Shown here piece by piece: positions 1 through 10,444 of a stretch of DNA of 64,000 nt. The number at the start of each line of letters is the position of its first letter. Positions within the stretch are counted from its first letter, which is position 1. The position numbers and the translations under genes were made by a program. Source of the DNA: Arcobacter acticola (GTDB lineage: Bacteria > Campylobacterota > Campylobacteria > Campylobacterales > Arcobacteraceae); assembly GCF_013177675.1 (NCBI RefSeq), contig NZ_CP042652.1, forward strand, positions 1 through 64,000. Direction: 5' to 3'. The notes under the pieces were generated by a model. The model was not told the origin of the DNA. It saw nothing but the letters and a program-made list of their open reading frames with translations, and did not search any database.

Positions 1-1317
1 ATGACAACCAAAGATTTCCAAACAATAATTCAAAAAGAAGCAACAAAAACCGACTTTGAAAGATACTTAAAGCAATTAGTTTATAAGAAAATATCTTCTG
101 ATGAAAAAATTGCTATTTTTGAAGTGAATAATAAATATATTGCTTCATGGATAAAAAGTAAATTCACAGGATTAATACAACATTGTTTTGAAATTTTTGA
201 TGGTTCTAAACCTTCGATTGAAATAAAACTTGCAGGTGAAAAAAAATCTAAAAAAGAGATTTTAAAAGAGCAAATTCAAAATCAAACAGCTGAAAGCACA
301 ATACTAAATCCTTCATATACTTTTGATTCATTTGTAGTGGGCCCTTCTAATCAAATGGCCTATAATGCCTCACTTGCAGTTTCAAATAAACCTGGAATTC
401 AATATAATCCATTGTTTATTTATGGTGGAACTGGTCTTGGAAAAACTCACCTTTTACAAGCAGTTGGAAATCATGCAATTGAAAAAGGAAATACTGTTAT
501 TTATGTAACTATTGAGCAGTTTATGAATGACTTTACTTTTTCAATCAAAAATAAAAATATGGAACATTTTAGAAATAAATATAGAAAGTGTGACGTTTTA
601 TTAATCGATGATATTCAATTTTTATCTGGAAAAGAACAAACTCAAGAGGAGTTTTTCCATACATTTAATGAGCTTCATAATGCAAAAAAACAAATTGTTA
701 TGACTTCAGATAGACTTCCATCTCAAATTGCTGGACTTGTTGATAGATTGAAATCTAGATTTGAATGGGGATTAACAGCAGATGTTCAAATTCCAGGGCT
801 TGAAACAAAAATTGCAATTATTGAAAAGAAATCTGATTTAAATGGAATCTCTTTAAGTAGAGAGATAGTGAATTTCATTGCAACAACACTTGATAATTCA
901 ATTAGAGAAATTGAAGGTGTTTTAATAAGAATAAATGCAAGTGCATCACTTTTAAATCAAGAAATTACTCTTTCAATGGTTCAAAACCTATTAAAAGAAC
1001 AAATTAAAGAGACAAAAGAGAATATAAAATTACCTGATGTTATAAATATTGTTGCAAATCAGTTAAATATTAAACCAAGTGATATTAAATCTAAGAAAAG
1101 AACAGCAACAGTTGCAAATGCTAGAAGAATTGTTATTTATCTTACAAGAGAATTAACACACAACTCTATGCCAGATATTGCAAAGTTCTTAGGAATGAAA
1201 GATCATAGTTCAATTTCTCATAATATTAAAAAAGCAAATGAGTTAATTGAAAAAGACGAAAACTTTAAATTAATTATAGAAAATTTGAAGAATAAAATCA
1301 TAAATAAGGAGTGGTAA
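1..1317 (+). CDS. dnaA: Chromosomal replication initiator DnaA
   Basis: DnaA binds origin boxes as an ATP-dependent oligomer and opens the duplex to start replication. The 438-residue protein has the full layout: an N-terminal interaction domain (about 1-80), an AAA+ core with Walker A GGTGLGKTH near residue 142 and Walker B LLIDDIQF near residue 200, and a C-terminal DNA-binding domain with the family signature KDHSSISHNIKKA near residue 400. Length is normal for Campylobacterota. The window opens exactly on its ATG, so its ribosome binding site and any origin segment upstream cannot be seen. It is followed by dnaN, the usual order around a bacterial origin. Confidence 0.98.
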   Translation: MTTKDFQTIIQKEATKTDFERYLKQLVYKKISSDEKIAIFEVNNKYIASWIKSKFTGLIQHCFEIFDGSKPSIEIKLAGEKKSKKEILKEQIQNQTAESTILNPSYTFDSFVVGPSNQMAYNASLAVSNKPGIQYNPLFIYGGTGLGKTHLLQAVGNHAIEKGNTVIYVTIEQFMNDFTFSIKNKNMEHFRNKYRKCDVLLIDDIQFLSGKEQTQEEFFHTFNELHNAKKQIVMTSDRLPSQIAGLVDRLKSRFEWGLTADVQIPGLETKIAIIEKKSDLNGISLSREIVNFIATTLDNSIREIEGVLIRINASASLLNQEITLSMVQNLLKEQIKETKENIKLPDVINIVANQLNIKPSDIKSKKRTATVANARRIVIYLTRELTHNSMPDIAKFLGMKDHSSISHNIKKANELIEKDENFKLIIENLKNKIINKEW

Positions 1318-1487
1318 AAGCTTTAGAACAAAATAAGTTTTAAAGACTTATGTGAAAAGATGTGAATACAAGTACAATTTTAATCACTATATGAACCTTC
1401 GCTTCAGCAGTGTTTTAAAAGGTATTTTCATCTTTTCACATAGACTACTACTTCCACTAAATTAAATAAAAATATAGGAGAAATAAA
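1318..1487. other. Candidate origin segment (oriC2-like) between dnaA and dnaN
   Basis: This 170-base AT-rich gap contains TGTGAAAA (1351-1358), TGTGAATA (1361-1368) and TTTTCACA (1433-1440), each carrying the core TTCAC (or its complement GTGAA) described for DnaA boxes of Campylobacterota. TGTGAAAAGATG at 1351-1362 and CATCTTTTCACA at 1429-1440 form a perfect 12-base inverted repeat about 66 bases apart. Helicobacter-type origins are bipartite and flank dnaA, so this could be the downstream half. The dnaN promoter must also lie here. The origin role is inference. Confidence 0.5.
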
Positions 1488-2558
1488 ATGAGGTTTGTAA
1501 TTACTAAAAATGTAATTGAAAATGTAATAGCTTCAATGCAACCTTTTTTAGAAAAAAAAGATTCTAGTTCAATTACATCACATATATATTTAGAAATCAA
1601 TAATGCTAAATTAATCATAAAAGCTACAGATTATGAAATTGGTTTAGAATCACATATTGATAATATAACAGATATGGTAGATGGAAAAATTACTGTTAAT
1701 GGTTCAAATTTATTAGGTATTATTAAAAGATTAAAAAATGAAGAAATTTTATTTGAAGTTACAAACAATAATTTAGTAATAAAACAAAATAAATCAACAT
1801 TTAAATTACCAACTTATGATGCTAATGAATACCCATCATTAAATAGATCTGAAAATTTAAAAGAACTATCAATTTCAACAATTAATTTTATTAATTCAAT
1901 TAGAAAAATTACACCTGCAATTGATAACAATAATCCAAAATTTGAATTAAATGGTGCATTATTAGATATCAAAAATCAAAAAATTAATTTCGTATCAACT
2001 GATACTAGAAGATTAGCAGTTTCATATTTACAAAATATTACAAATGAAGAACATCAATTTATCATTCCTAAAAAAGCTATAATTGAAATTCAAAAACTTT
2101 TCTTAGATGATGCAAAAATATATTTTGATGATACAAACTTAGTTATATCAAACAATAACAATAAATTTTTTACAAAACTAATTAATGGAAAATTTCCTGA
2201 TTATGAAAGAATTATACCTGGAACATTAAAATACAATTTTCCACTTCCAAAAAATATATTAGTTGAATCAATTAAATTAGTAACTTCTTTATTTTCAAAT
2301 ATTAAAATTACTTTTAGTTCAACATCAATTATATTTAAATCATTAGATGAAGATACAGAATCTAAAACTCAAATTGATATTGATTTAAATATTGAAAAAG
2401 AGTTTTATTTAGCAGTAAATGCTAAATATTTATTAGATTTTTTATCTATGTCACATAATGAAAAAATCAAAATTGGATTTAACGAATCAAACTTACCATT
2501 TTATTTAGAAGATGATAAGTTTTTTACTATTGTAATGCCAATAGTTTTAGAAAAATAA
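1488..2558 (+). CDS. dnaN: DNA polymerase III sliding clamp (beta subunit)
   Basis: The beta clamp is a ring-shaped dimer that tethers DNA polymerase III to DNA. The 356-residue protein matches the three-domain clamp: it begins MRFVITKNVIENVIAS, carries the FVSTDTRRLAVS segment near residue 165-175, and ends in the conserved MPIV hydrophobic tail (about 349-352). A ribosome binding site TAGGAGA lies eight bases before the ATG. It sits between dnaA and gyrB, the standard gene order next to an origin. Confidence 0.97.
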   Translation: MRFVITKNVIENVIASMQPFLEKKDSSSITSHIYLEINNAKLIIKATDYEIGLESHIDNITDMVDGKITVNGSNLLGIIKRLKNEEILFEVTNNNLVIKQNKSTFKLPTYDANEYPSLNRSENLKELSISTINFINSIRKITPAIDNNNPKFELNGALLDIKNQKINFVSTDTRRLAVSYLQNITNEEHQFIIPKKAIIEIQKLFLDDAKIYFDDTNLVISNNNNKFFTKLINGKFPDYERIIPGTLKYNFPLPKNILVESIKLVTSLFSNIKITFSSTSIIFKSLDEDTESKTQIDIDLNIEKEFYLAVNAKYLLDFLSMSHNEKIKIGFNESNLPFYLEDDKFFTIVMPIVLEK

Positions 2559-4916
<2,358 letters not shown>

Positions 4917-4923
4917 TAAACTC

Positions 4924-4956
4924 AAATAACAAAGAAATAAAATTTCTTTGTTATTT
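4924..4956. terminator. Bidirectional terminator between gyrB and the convergent FAD oxidoreductase
   Basis: Perfect 15-base-pair stem (4924-4938 with 4942-4956) closed by a three-base AAA loop. Both arms are A/T-rich so either strand ends in a U-rich arm. It lies between two convergent genes. Confidence 0.8.
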
Positions 4957-4961
4957 AAAAA

Positions 4962-5969
4962 CTATTCTGACTTTGAAAATTTCTCAGTATGAGAAAATAT
5001 TTTCCCTCTTTTTCTTAAAATATTATTTACAATATGGTAACCATGATTTAATGCAATTGCAATTGAACCACCTGATTTAAAGGCAATATCTCCTGCAACA
5101 TAAATATCTTTTGCAGATGTTTCATGATGCTCATCAAATATTGGTTGTTCATCTTCATTTACACTTATTCCACATGATTTTAAGAAATCAACAGGTGTTG
5201 TTCCTCCAATTGCATATATTATTCTGTCAAATAATACACTATAACCATCATTGAACTCTACTTTTATTTTATCTTCTTCATTTTCTAATGATAAAATATC
5301 TGTATTCATTCTAAGTCTTAATTTTTCTTCACCATTATATTTTTTCAGTAGATTTTCATTTGTTTCATTTAGTCTTGAAAAAGTTGCTTTTCTATAAACT
5401 AAAGTAACATTATTGTTTTGATCAGCTAAATCATATGCATACTCAGCAGCAGAATTTCCACCACCAACAACTAATATTTTTTCATTTGTTGAGCATTTAT
5501 CAAGATTAAAATTTACTTGTGCTTTTATTGATGGGGGAATTTTATAATCAGGTTTATTTGGTTTTCCCATTTTTCCAATAGCTACAATAGCATTTTTTGT
5601 TTGTATTAATCCAATTGAAGTATGTATTTCTAATAAATCTGTTTCTTTATTTCTTATGATTTTTTCAACTTCTGTATTAAATCTTGCATCAATCTTTTCA
5701 GTATCAAGTAAATTATTAAAATAATCAAGTGTAGTTTCTTTAGTTCCATCATAAAATTCAACATTACCCTGTAAAGTGGTAACTTGTCCTTTATAATCTT
5801 TATCTACTCTTTTATTATCTTTATAAAACTTTCTAATAGTATTAGAATGATTATCAGTTTTTTCTATTAGTAATATTTCCCCTATTTTATGTGCTGCTGC
5901 TTCGATAGCTGAACCAATTCCTCCTGGTCCTCCACCAATTATTACAATATCATATATTTTATCTTTCAT
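4962..5969 (-). CDS. FAD/NAD(P)-dependent oxidoreductase, thioredoxin reductase/YpdA-like fold
   Basis: A 335-residue two-dinucleotide-binding flavoprotein. It has an N-terminal FAD motif VIIGGGPGGIGSA (near residue 9), a second NAD(P) motif VVGGGNSAAEYA (near 167), and the FAD-closing segment DIYVAGDIAFKSGGSIA near 290. The redox-active CxxC of true thioredoxin reductases is absent, so it resembles YpdA-type reductases or ferredoxin-NADP reductases of the thioredoxin reductase family. The substrate is unknown. It stands alone, convergent with gyrB and divergent from queF. An electron-transfer role is family inference. Confidence 0.75.
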   Translation of the reverse strand: MKDKIYDIVIIGGGPGGIGSAIEAAAHKIGEILLIEKTDNHSNTIRKFYKDNKRVDKDYKGQVTTLQGNVEFYDGTKETTLDYFNNLLDTEKIDARFNTEVEKIIRNKETDLLEIHTSIGLIQTKNAIVAIGKMGKPNKPDYKIPPSIKAQVNFNLDKCSTNEKILVVGGGNSAAEYAYDLADQNNNVTLVYRKATFSRLNETNENLLKKYNGEEKLRLRMNTDILSLENEEDKIKVEFNDGYSVLFDRIIYAIGGTTPVDFLKSCGISVNEDEQPIFDEHHETSAKDIYVAGDIAFKSGGSIAIALNHGYHIVNNILRKRGKIFSHTEKFSKSE

Positions 5970-6117
5970 AATTCTCTCTTATATTAATTAATTTTTAGTT
6001 TAAATTTTTAACAATAAATTATACTTAAATTAATGTATTTTTTCAATCACTTACACTTATAAGGGATTTTTAGATAAAATCAATAAAAATTATTATTAAA
6101 AAAAGGTTATAAAAAAT

Positions 6118-6501
6118 ATGGAAATGAAATATGGTGAAAGAGAAATTAGAGAGTTTGATATAAATAAAGAAGAAAATTTTTGGCCAAATGCTCATGATAA
6201 AAATTATATTATAGATATTGAATTACCTGAATTTATGGCCAAATGTCCAAGAAGTGGATACCCTGATTTTGCTACAATTAAAATTCAATATACCCCAAAT
6301 AAAAAAGTGATTGAATTAAAAGCTTTAAAAATTTATATTAATACATTTATGTTTAGAGAAGTTTCTCATGAAAATTCTGCAAATGAAATATTTGATACTT
6401 TAAACTCTAAATTAGAACCAAAATGGTTAAAAGTTATCGCAGATTTTAAACCAAGAGGAAATGTGCATACTGTTATAGAAATAGATAGCGCAAAAATGTA
6501 A
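6118..6501 (+). CDS. queF: NADPH-dependent 7-cyano-7-deazaguanine (preQ0) reductase
   Basis: QueF reduces the nitrile of preQ0 to preQ1 in queuosine tRNA modification. The 127-residue length matches the short unimodular type. Catalytic Cys lies in the segment CPRSGYPDFATIKI (near residue 42), the QueF signature ELKALKIYINTF is near 61-72, and HENSANEIFD and FKPRGNVHTVIEI follow. The upstream 148 bases hold no preQ1 riboswitch that I can recognise. The next gene starts 11 bases downstream and may be cotranscribed. Confidence 0.93.
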   Translation: MEMKYGEREIREFDINKEENFWPNAHDKNYIIDIELPEFMAKCPRSGYPDFATIKIQYTPNKKVIELKALKIYINTFMFREVSHENSANEIFDTLNSKLEPKWLKVIADFKPRGNVHTVIEIDSAKM

Positions 6502-6512
6502 GGATTTATACC

Positions 6513-7127
6513 TTGGAAAGATTAGTTACAACTTCTGAAGCTGCCCAAATATTGGGATTGTCTTTACAAGGTATACATTACAGAATAAAAAAAGAACAAT
6601 TAAAATCTATCAAAAAAGATGGTAAAACTTTTGTTTATGTGGATGATGAACAAAAACATGATGAAACACCTACAAAAACAAAAGCTGAACCCATAAGACA
6701 AACTATACATGATAATTCACAAGCTATTATTGATGTTAAAAATGAACAAATAGAACTTCTACAAAAATCTATGAAATGGATGAAAAAACAATATATTTCT
6801 GAAATTTTTAGGTTAGAAAAAAATCAAAAAAGAATAATAGAAGTTTTTAACTCAGAAATCAAACTTTTACAAAGTGCATTTAATGAAATGCGTTCTGTTT
6901 ATAAGCCCCAAATTCAACAAGAAATAAAAACAAAAACTGAAAAACAAAGTAATGATTTTATTTTAGTTAAAGATTTTTTTATTTTAATGAAAAGATATAA
7001 TAAAACTGAACAAGAAATAAGATTTATTATATTTAATGCTATAAAAAATGCAGATAAAAGATTTATTTATAATAAAGTTGAAAAGAAATTGTTGATTTTA
7101 AATTCAGATTTTCTTGATTTAATTTAA
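6513..7127 (+). CDS. Helix-turn-helix protein with coiled-coil middle
   Basis: A 204-residue protein starting at a TTG with TAAGGA eight bases upstream. Residues 1-45 form an excisionase/MerR-like winged helix (LVTTSEAAQILGLSLQGIHY), suggesting DNA binding. Residues about 65-135 are rich in charged and leucine/isoleucine positions and predict a coiled coil, and the C-terminal 50 residues form a separate lysine-rich segment. It follows queF closely. No partner or target can be named. It may be a Campylobacterota lineage protein. Confidence 0.65.
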   Translation: MERLVTTSEAAQILGLSLQGIHYRIKKEQLKSIKKDGKTFVYVDDEQKHDETPTKTKAEPIRQTIHDNSQAIIDVKNEQIELLQKSMKWMKKQYISEIFRLEKNQKRIIEVFNSEIKLLQSAFNEMRSVYKPQIQQEIKTKTEKQSNDFILVKDFFILMKRYNKTEQEIRFIIFNAIKNADKRFIYNKVEKKLLILNSDFLDLI

Positions 7128-7137
7128 AAAATTAGGC

Positions 7138-7163
7138 AAAAAAAAAGAGTACTTTAAGTACTC
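7138..7163 (-). terminator. Rho-independent terminator of the SRP RNA gene
   Basis: On the minus strand GAGTACTTAAAGTACTC (7163-7147) is a self-complementary hairpin followed by nine T residues (7146-7138). It directly follows the SRP RNA. Confidence 0.85.
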
Positions 7164-7264
7164 TTCTCCAGATACCCAAACACACCACTAAGTAAGGTGC
7201 CTTGCTATGTTCCCATCCTGGGGCGTTGTCTCAAATAATAATTGTAAGGGTCTAAAGAAGAGCA
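7159..7264 (-). ncRNA. ffs: Signal recognition particle RNA (4.5S type)
   Basis: On the minus strand the core reads GCC-CCAGG-ATG-GGAA-CAT-AGCA-AGGC. This is the SRP domain IV hairpin, with a GGAA tetraloop on a three-pair stem and the asymmetric CAGG/AGCA internal loop that binds Ffh. The 5' and 3' ends pair over twelve positions (CTCTTCTTTAGA with TCTGGAGAAGAG), and AGACCC/GGGTATCT pairs further in, giving a rod of about 105 nucleotides as expected. A -10 box TATAAT lies at 7315-7310 on the minus strand, so the primary transcript probably has a roughly 40-base leader removed by processing. A terminator follows at once. The exact ends are estimated from pairing. Confidence 0.88.
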
Positions 7265-7405
7265 TTCAAAATATCTAGATATTCTCAATGTTCCTCTTTT
7301 GAGATTGGAATTATACTATAAAAATCTTTAATTTATTATAAATTAATTTCCTTTTGAAAACTAATCTGTATAATACGTTTTTAATAGAAAGTTGAGAATA
7401 GAAAA

Positions 7406-8305
7406 TTGACAAAAAAATTTAGTTATATTGGTATATTATCATTAATATTCGCCATGTTTATATGGGCAAGTTCGTTTATTGCTTTAAAAGCTGCTATGGA
7501 AGATTTAGGACCATTTACAGTTATATTTTTAAGAATGCTCATTGCATCTTTGTGTTTTGTTTATTTTATAAAATCTTTTTTAAAATATGATTTTTCAAAA
7601 AAAGATATAAAATTTATACTTTTATTGGCTTTATTTGAGCCATGTTTATATTTTATATTTGAATCAAAAGCCTTACAATTAACAAGTGCATCACAAGCTG
7701 GAATGATTACTTCCCTAATGCCAATAATCACAGCTATGGCAGCAGGATATTTTTTAAAAGAAATTATCACAAAACAATTAATATTTGGTTCCTTAATAGC
7801 AATGTCTGGAGCTATATGGTTAAGTTTACAAGGAACAACATCAATTAGTTCTCCAAATCCTCTTTTGGGAAATTTCTTAGAGTTTCTTGCTATGGCTTGT
7901 GGTGCTGGTTACACAATAACAGCTAGATATTTAAGTGATAAGTATTCTGCTTTGTTTATTACAGCCATTCAGGCCTTTATAGGTGCTATATTTTTCGCAC
8001 CACTATTTTTATATGAATATTTTACTATTCCTTTAAATATTACAATGAATTCTTTTCTTTGGGTTCTTTATTTAGGTGTAGTGGTAACTTTGGCTGGTTA
8101 TGGTTTATATAATTATGCTTTAACAAAGATTCAAGCTTCAAAGGCTGCTGTTTTTGTATATTTGATTCCTGTATTTACTTTGATTTTGGCATATTTTGTA
8201 TTAAATGAAAAATTATCTATTATTGAATTCATAGCTTGTCTTGTGATTTTAGTTGGTGTATTTATATCAGAAGTATCAAGTTCTTGGTTTAAGAAAAGAA
8301 TATGA
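7406..8305 (+). CDS. EamA/DMT-family inner-membrane transporter
   Basis: A 299-residue protein with about ten hydrophobic helices in two EamA repeats (LSLIFAMFIWASSFIALKAA at the N-terminus, FLEFLAMACGAGYTITARY in the second half). It belongs to the drug/metabolite transporter superfamily, and the substrate cannot be read from sequence. The TTG start has a weak upstream GAGAATAGAAA; an internal ATG at 7454 would remove part of the first helix and is less likely. Its stop overlaps the yqaA start by four bases (ATGA), so the two are translationally coupled. Confidence 0.85.
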   Translation: MTKKFSYIGILSLIFAMFIWASSFIALKAAMEDLGPFTVIFLRMLIASLCFVYFIKSFLKYDFSKKDIKFILLLALFEPCLYFIFESKALQLTSASQAGMITSLMPIITAMAAGYFLKEIITKQLIFGSLIAMSGAIWLSLQGTTSISSPNPLLGNFLEFLAMACGAGYTITARYLSDKYSALFITAIQAFIGAIFFAPLFLYEYFTIPLNITMNSFLWVLYLGVVVTLAGYGLYNYALTKIQASKAAVFVYLIPVFTLILAYFVLNEKLSIIEFIACLVILVGVFISEVSSSWFKKRI

Positions 8306-8712
8306 TTTATTTAATCCTTTTTCTTAGTGCATTTATATCTGCAACTTTATTTCCTTTAGGAAGTGAGGCTTTGCTTATTTATGATATTAAAGAGGGTTAT
8401 AATATTTATTTTTTAGTAATAGTGGCAACTATAGGAAATAGTTTAGGTTCACTTTTAAACTATTTTTTGGGCTTAAAAGGTGAAGAATACTTAGTAGAGA
8501 AAAAACTAATAAATGAAAAAGTGATATTAAAATCAAAATCTTATTTTGATAAATATGGCTCTATTTCTTTACTTTTTTCTTGGCTTCCAATAATTGGAGA
8601 TCCCATAACATTTGTAGCTGGAATTTTAAAATATGATTTAAAAAAATTTATAGTTTTGGTTGTTATTGCAAAATTATCTAGATATCTTTTTATAGCTTAT
8701 TTAGTAGTTTAA
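8302..8712 (+). CDS. yqaA: YqaA/DedA-like small membrane protein
   Basis: A 136-residue membrane protein matching the YqaA branch of the DedA/VTT superfamily. Similar landmarks are SAFISATLFPLGSEALL at the N-terminus, ATIGNSLGSLLNYFLG in the middle, and FDKYGSISLLFSWLPIIGD with a conserved Gly-Asp. DedA relatives are linked to lipid scrambling and envelope homeostasis, but the role of YqaA itself is not established. It overlaps the EamA gene and ends at a bidirectional terminator. Confidence 0.8.
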   Translation: MIYLILFLSAFISATLFPLGSEALLIYDIKEGYNIYFLVIVATIGNSLGSLLNYFLGLKGEEYLVEKKLINEKVILKSKSYFDKYGSISLLFSWLPIIGDPITFVAGILKYDLKKFIVLVVIAKLSRYLFIAYLVV

Positions 8713-8740
8713 TGTAAATACACCAAAGTGTATTTACATT
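8711..8740. terminator. Bidirectional terminator between yqaA and the nif ferredoxin
   Basis: AATGTAAATACAC (8711-8723) pairs with GTGTATTTACATT (8728-8740) across a CAAA loop, 13 base pairs, with A/T-rich flanks. It separates the housekeeping block from the nif island. Confidence 0.8.
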
Positions 8741-8745
8741 TTAAA

Positions 8746-9132
8746 TTAGAAGTTAGAAACATTCCCGTAAGCTTCCCTTGTACTCATAGGAATCTCAGGT
8801 CTAAATTTTTGAGATTTAATTTCAGGAAGCATTAAACCTTTTGATTTGTGCTCTCTAATTTTATATTCACCACTTTCGTGTCCAGATGAATAATATGTAC
8901 TAAAATCTGTAGTATAAGGCATATCCCATACAATTGCACCAGCAGTAGGACAGGCTTCTGCACATCTTGGTGCATCTGCATGGTCAACACACTCTACACA
9001 TGATTCAGGTTTTACATATAAAATTCCATCTTTTGGATTTTTTTCATTTCCATCTGCTAATATTGCTGCAACTGGACACTCAGATTCACAAGCTTCACAA
9101 GCTATACATTCATCTGTAATTTTAACTGCCAT
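8746..9132 (-). CDS. fdxN: 2[4Fe-4S] ferredoxin of the Allochromatium type (nif-linked)
   Basis: A 128-residue ferredoxin with ligands C9, C12, C15, C19 and C45, C48, C57, C61. The second set, C-x2-C-x8-C-x3-C, has the insertion that marks Allochromatium-type low-potential ferredoxins. The C-terminal 60 residues (YTTDFSTYYSSGHESGEY onward) form a long extra tail without cysteines. Ferredoxins of this kind commonly pass electrons to nitrogenase reductase. It has its own σ54-type promoter 35 bases upstream, so it is probably made with the nif regulon. The symbol is by analogy. Confidence 0.85.
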   Translation of the reverse strand: MAVKITDECIACEACESECPVAAILADGNEKNPKDGILYVKPESCVECVDHADAPRCAEACPTAGAIVWDMPYTTDFSTYYSSGHESGEYKIREHKSKGLMLPEIKSQKFRPEIPMSTREAYGNVSNF

Positions 9133-9166
9133 CTTCTATCCTTTTTATAAAATATAAAAAATAATA

Positions 9167-9182
9167 TGCAATTTTTGTTCCC
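9167..9182 (-). promoter_or_regulatory. σ54 promoter of the ferredoxin gene
   Basis: Minus strand GGGAAC-AAAAA-TTGCA, with GG and GC exactly ten bases apart as σ54 requires. The predicted start near 9156 lies 24 bases before the ferredoxin ATG. Confidence 0.75.
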
Positions 9183-9190
9183 TTATAAAA

Positions 9191-10444
9191 TTAGTTTACA
9201 ATTTTTTTATAAAGAATTTCTTTTGTTGATTCTTCTGCAATATTATCATTATAGATTAATTCAACATCTTTTTCTTTGTTGATATACTCTTTTGTAATAA
9301 TACATTTTTCAAGATTTTCTTCAGATGGAGTAATATATTGTAAGGGAAGCATAATACTTTCAATAATACCTCTAAGACCTCTTGCTCCAACATCTTTTTC
9401 AACTGCAATTTCTGCTATTTTATCAAGGGCTGGTTCTGTAAATTCTAGTTCAACCCCATCAAGTTCAAATAGTATTTCATACTGTTTAGTAATGGCATTT
9501 TTTGGCTCTTTTAAAACTCTAATTAAATCCTCTTTTGAAAGTTTGTTAAGCTCTGCAATAATAGGAATTCTTCCTATAAATTCTGGAATTAAACCAAATG
9601 AAATCAACTCTTTGGCTTCAATAGGTTTCTTATTGGCTTCTTCATCTTCTTTTTTCAAAAATCCCATCTTAGGAGCTTTTTTAGTTTTTTTAACACTATC
9701 ATCTTCCCTTAATCCAACAAATGCACCACCACAAATAAATAAAACATGAGTGGTATCAAAAATCACAGTTTCAGCAGATGAGTTTTTTCTGCTTCCTTTT
9801 ACAGGAACATAAACATCAGCACCTTCTAAAATCTTTAGTAATCCTTGTTGAACACCTTCTCCACTCACATCTCTACCACTTGTCTCACTTTCACTTTTAT
9901 TGGCAATTTTATCTATTTCATCAATATAAACTATTCCTCTTTTTGCTTTTTCTAAATCATAATCAGCGCTTGCAAGTAGTCTTGATAAAATAGATTCAAC
10001 ATCTTCTCCCACATAACCAGCTTCTGTTAATGCTGTAGCATCAGCAACAGCAAAAGGAACATCCATAATTCGTGCAAGAGATTTTGCAAGAAGTGTTTTA
10101 CCACTTCCTGTGGGACCTATTAGCATAATATTTGATTTTTCTATTTCTATATTTTTTACTATTGGTTTATCAATTCTTTTATAGTGATTATATAAAGCAA
10201 CGGCTAAAATTTTTTTAGCTTCATCTTGGCCAATTACATAATCATCTAAATGCTCTTTTATTTTAATAGGAACACTAAGGCCTTTTTGGAACTCTTTTTT
10301 ACTATCTTTAATAAGCTCTTTTTCAAGAACTTTAGAACACATACTTATACATTCATCACAGATATGAGAAACTTCACTTGAGAATATTTTTTTTACTTCT
10401 GTTATCTCTTTTCCACAGAAATCACAAGTAGCTGTACTATTCAT
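9191..10444 (-). CDS. clpX: ClpX-type AAA+ unfoldase, nif-linked paralog (ClpX2)
   Basis: ClpX unfolds tagged proteins and feeds them to ClpP. The 417-residue protein has the N-terminal zinc domain (CDFC...CDEC), Walker A GPTGSGKT, the pore loop GYVG, and sensor regions. Two substrate or partner loops differ from housekeeping ClpX: the RKH loop reads RKN (GSRKNSSAET), and the ClpP-binding IGF loop reads MGF. It is the last gene of the nifA operon and overlaps the SIR2-like gene by eight bases. In Azotobacter a nif-linked ClpX2 influences NifB and NifEN levels; a similar job here is inference. A housekeeping clpX should exist elsewhere. Confidence 0.88.
   Translation of the reverse strand: MNSTATCDFCGKEITEVKKIFSSEVSHICDECISMCSKVLEKELIKDSKKEFQKGLSVPIKIKEHLDDYVIGQDEAKKILAVALYNHYKRIDKPIVKNIEIEKSNIMLIGPTGSGKTLLAKSLARIMDVPFAVADATALTEAGYVGEDVESILSRLLASADYDLEKAKRGIVYIDEIDKIANKSESETSGRDVSGEGVQQGLLKILEGADVYVPVKGSRKNSSAETVIFDTTHVLFICGGAFVGLREDDSVKKTKKAPKMGFLKKEDEEANKKPIEAKELISFGLIPEFIGRIPIIAELNKLSKEDLIRVLKEPKNAITKQYEILFELDGVELEFTEPALDKIAEIAVEKDVGARGLRGIIESIMLPLQYITPSEENLEKCIITKEYINKEKDVELIYNDNIAEESTKEILYKKIVN

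Noticed and set aside
9276-9749. Plus-strand open frame of 157 codons opposite clpX
   Set aside because: Antisense to conserved clpX codons, serine-rich composition typical of a shadow frame, no family match.
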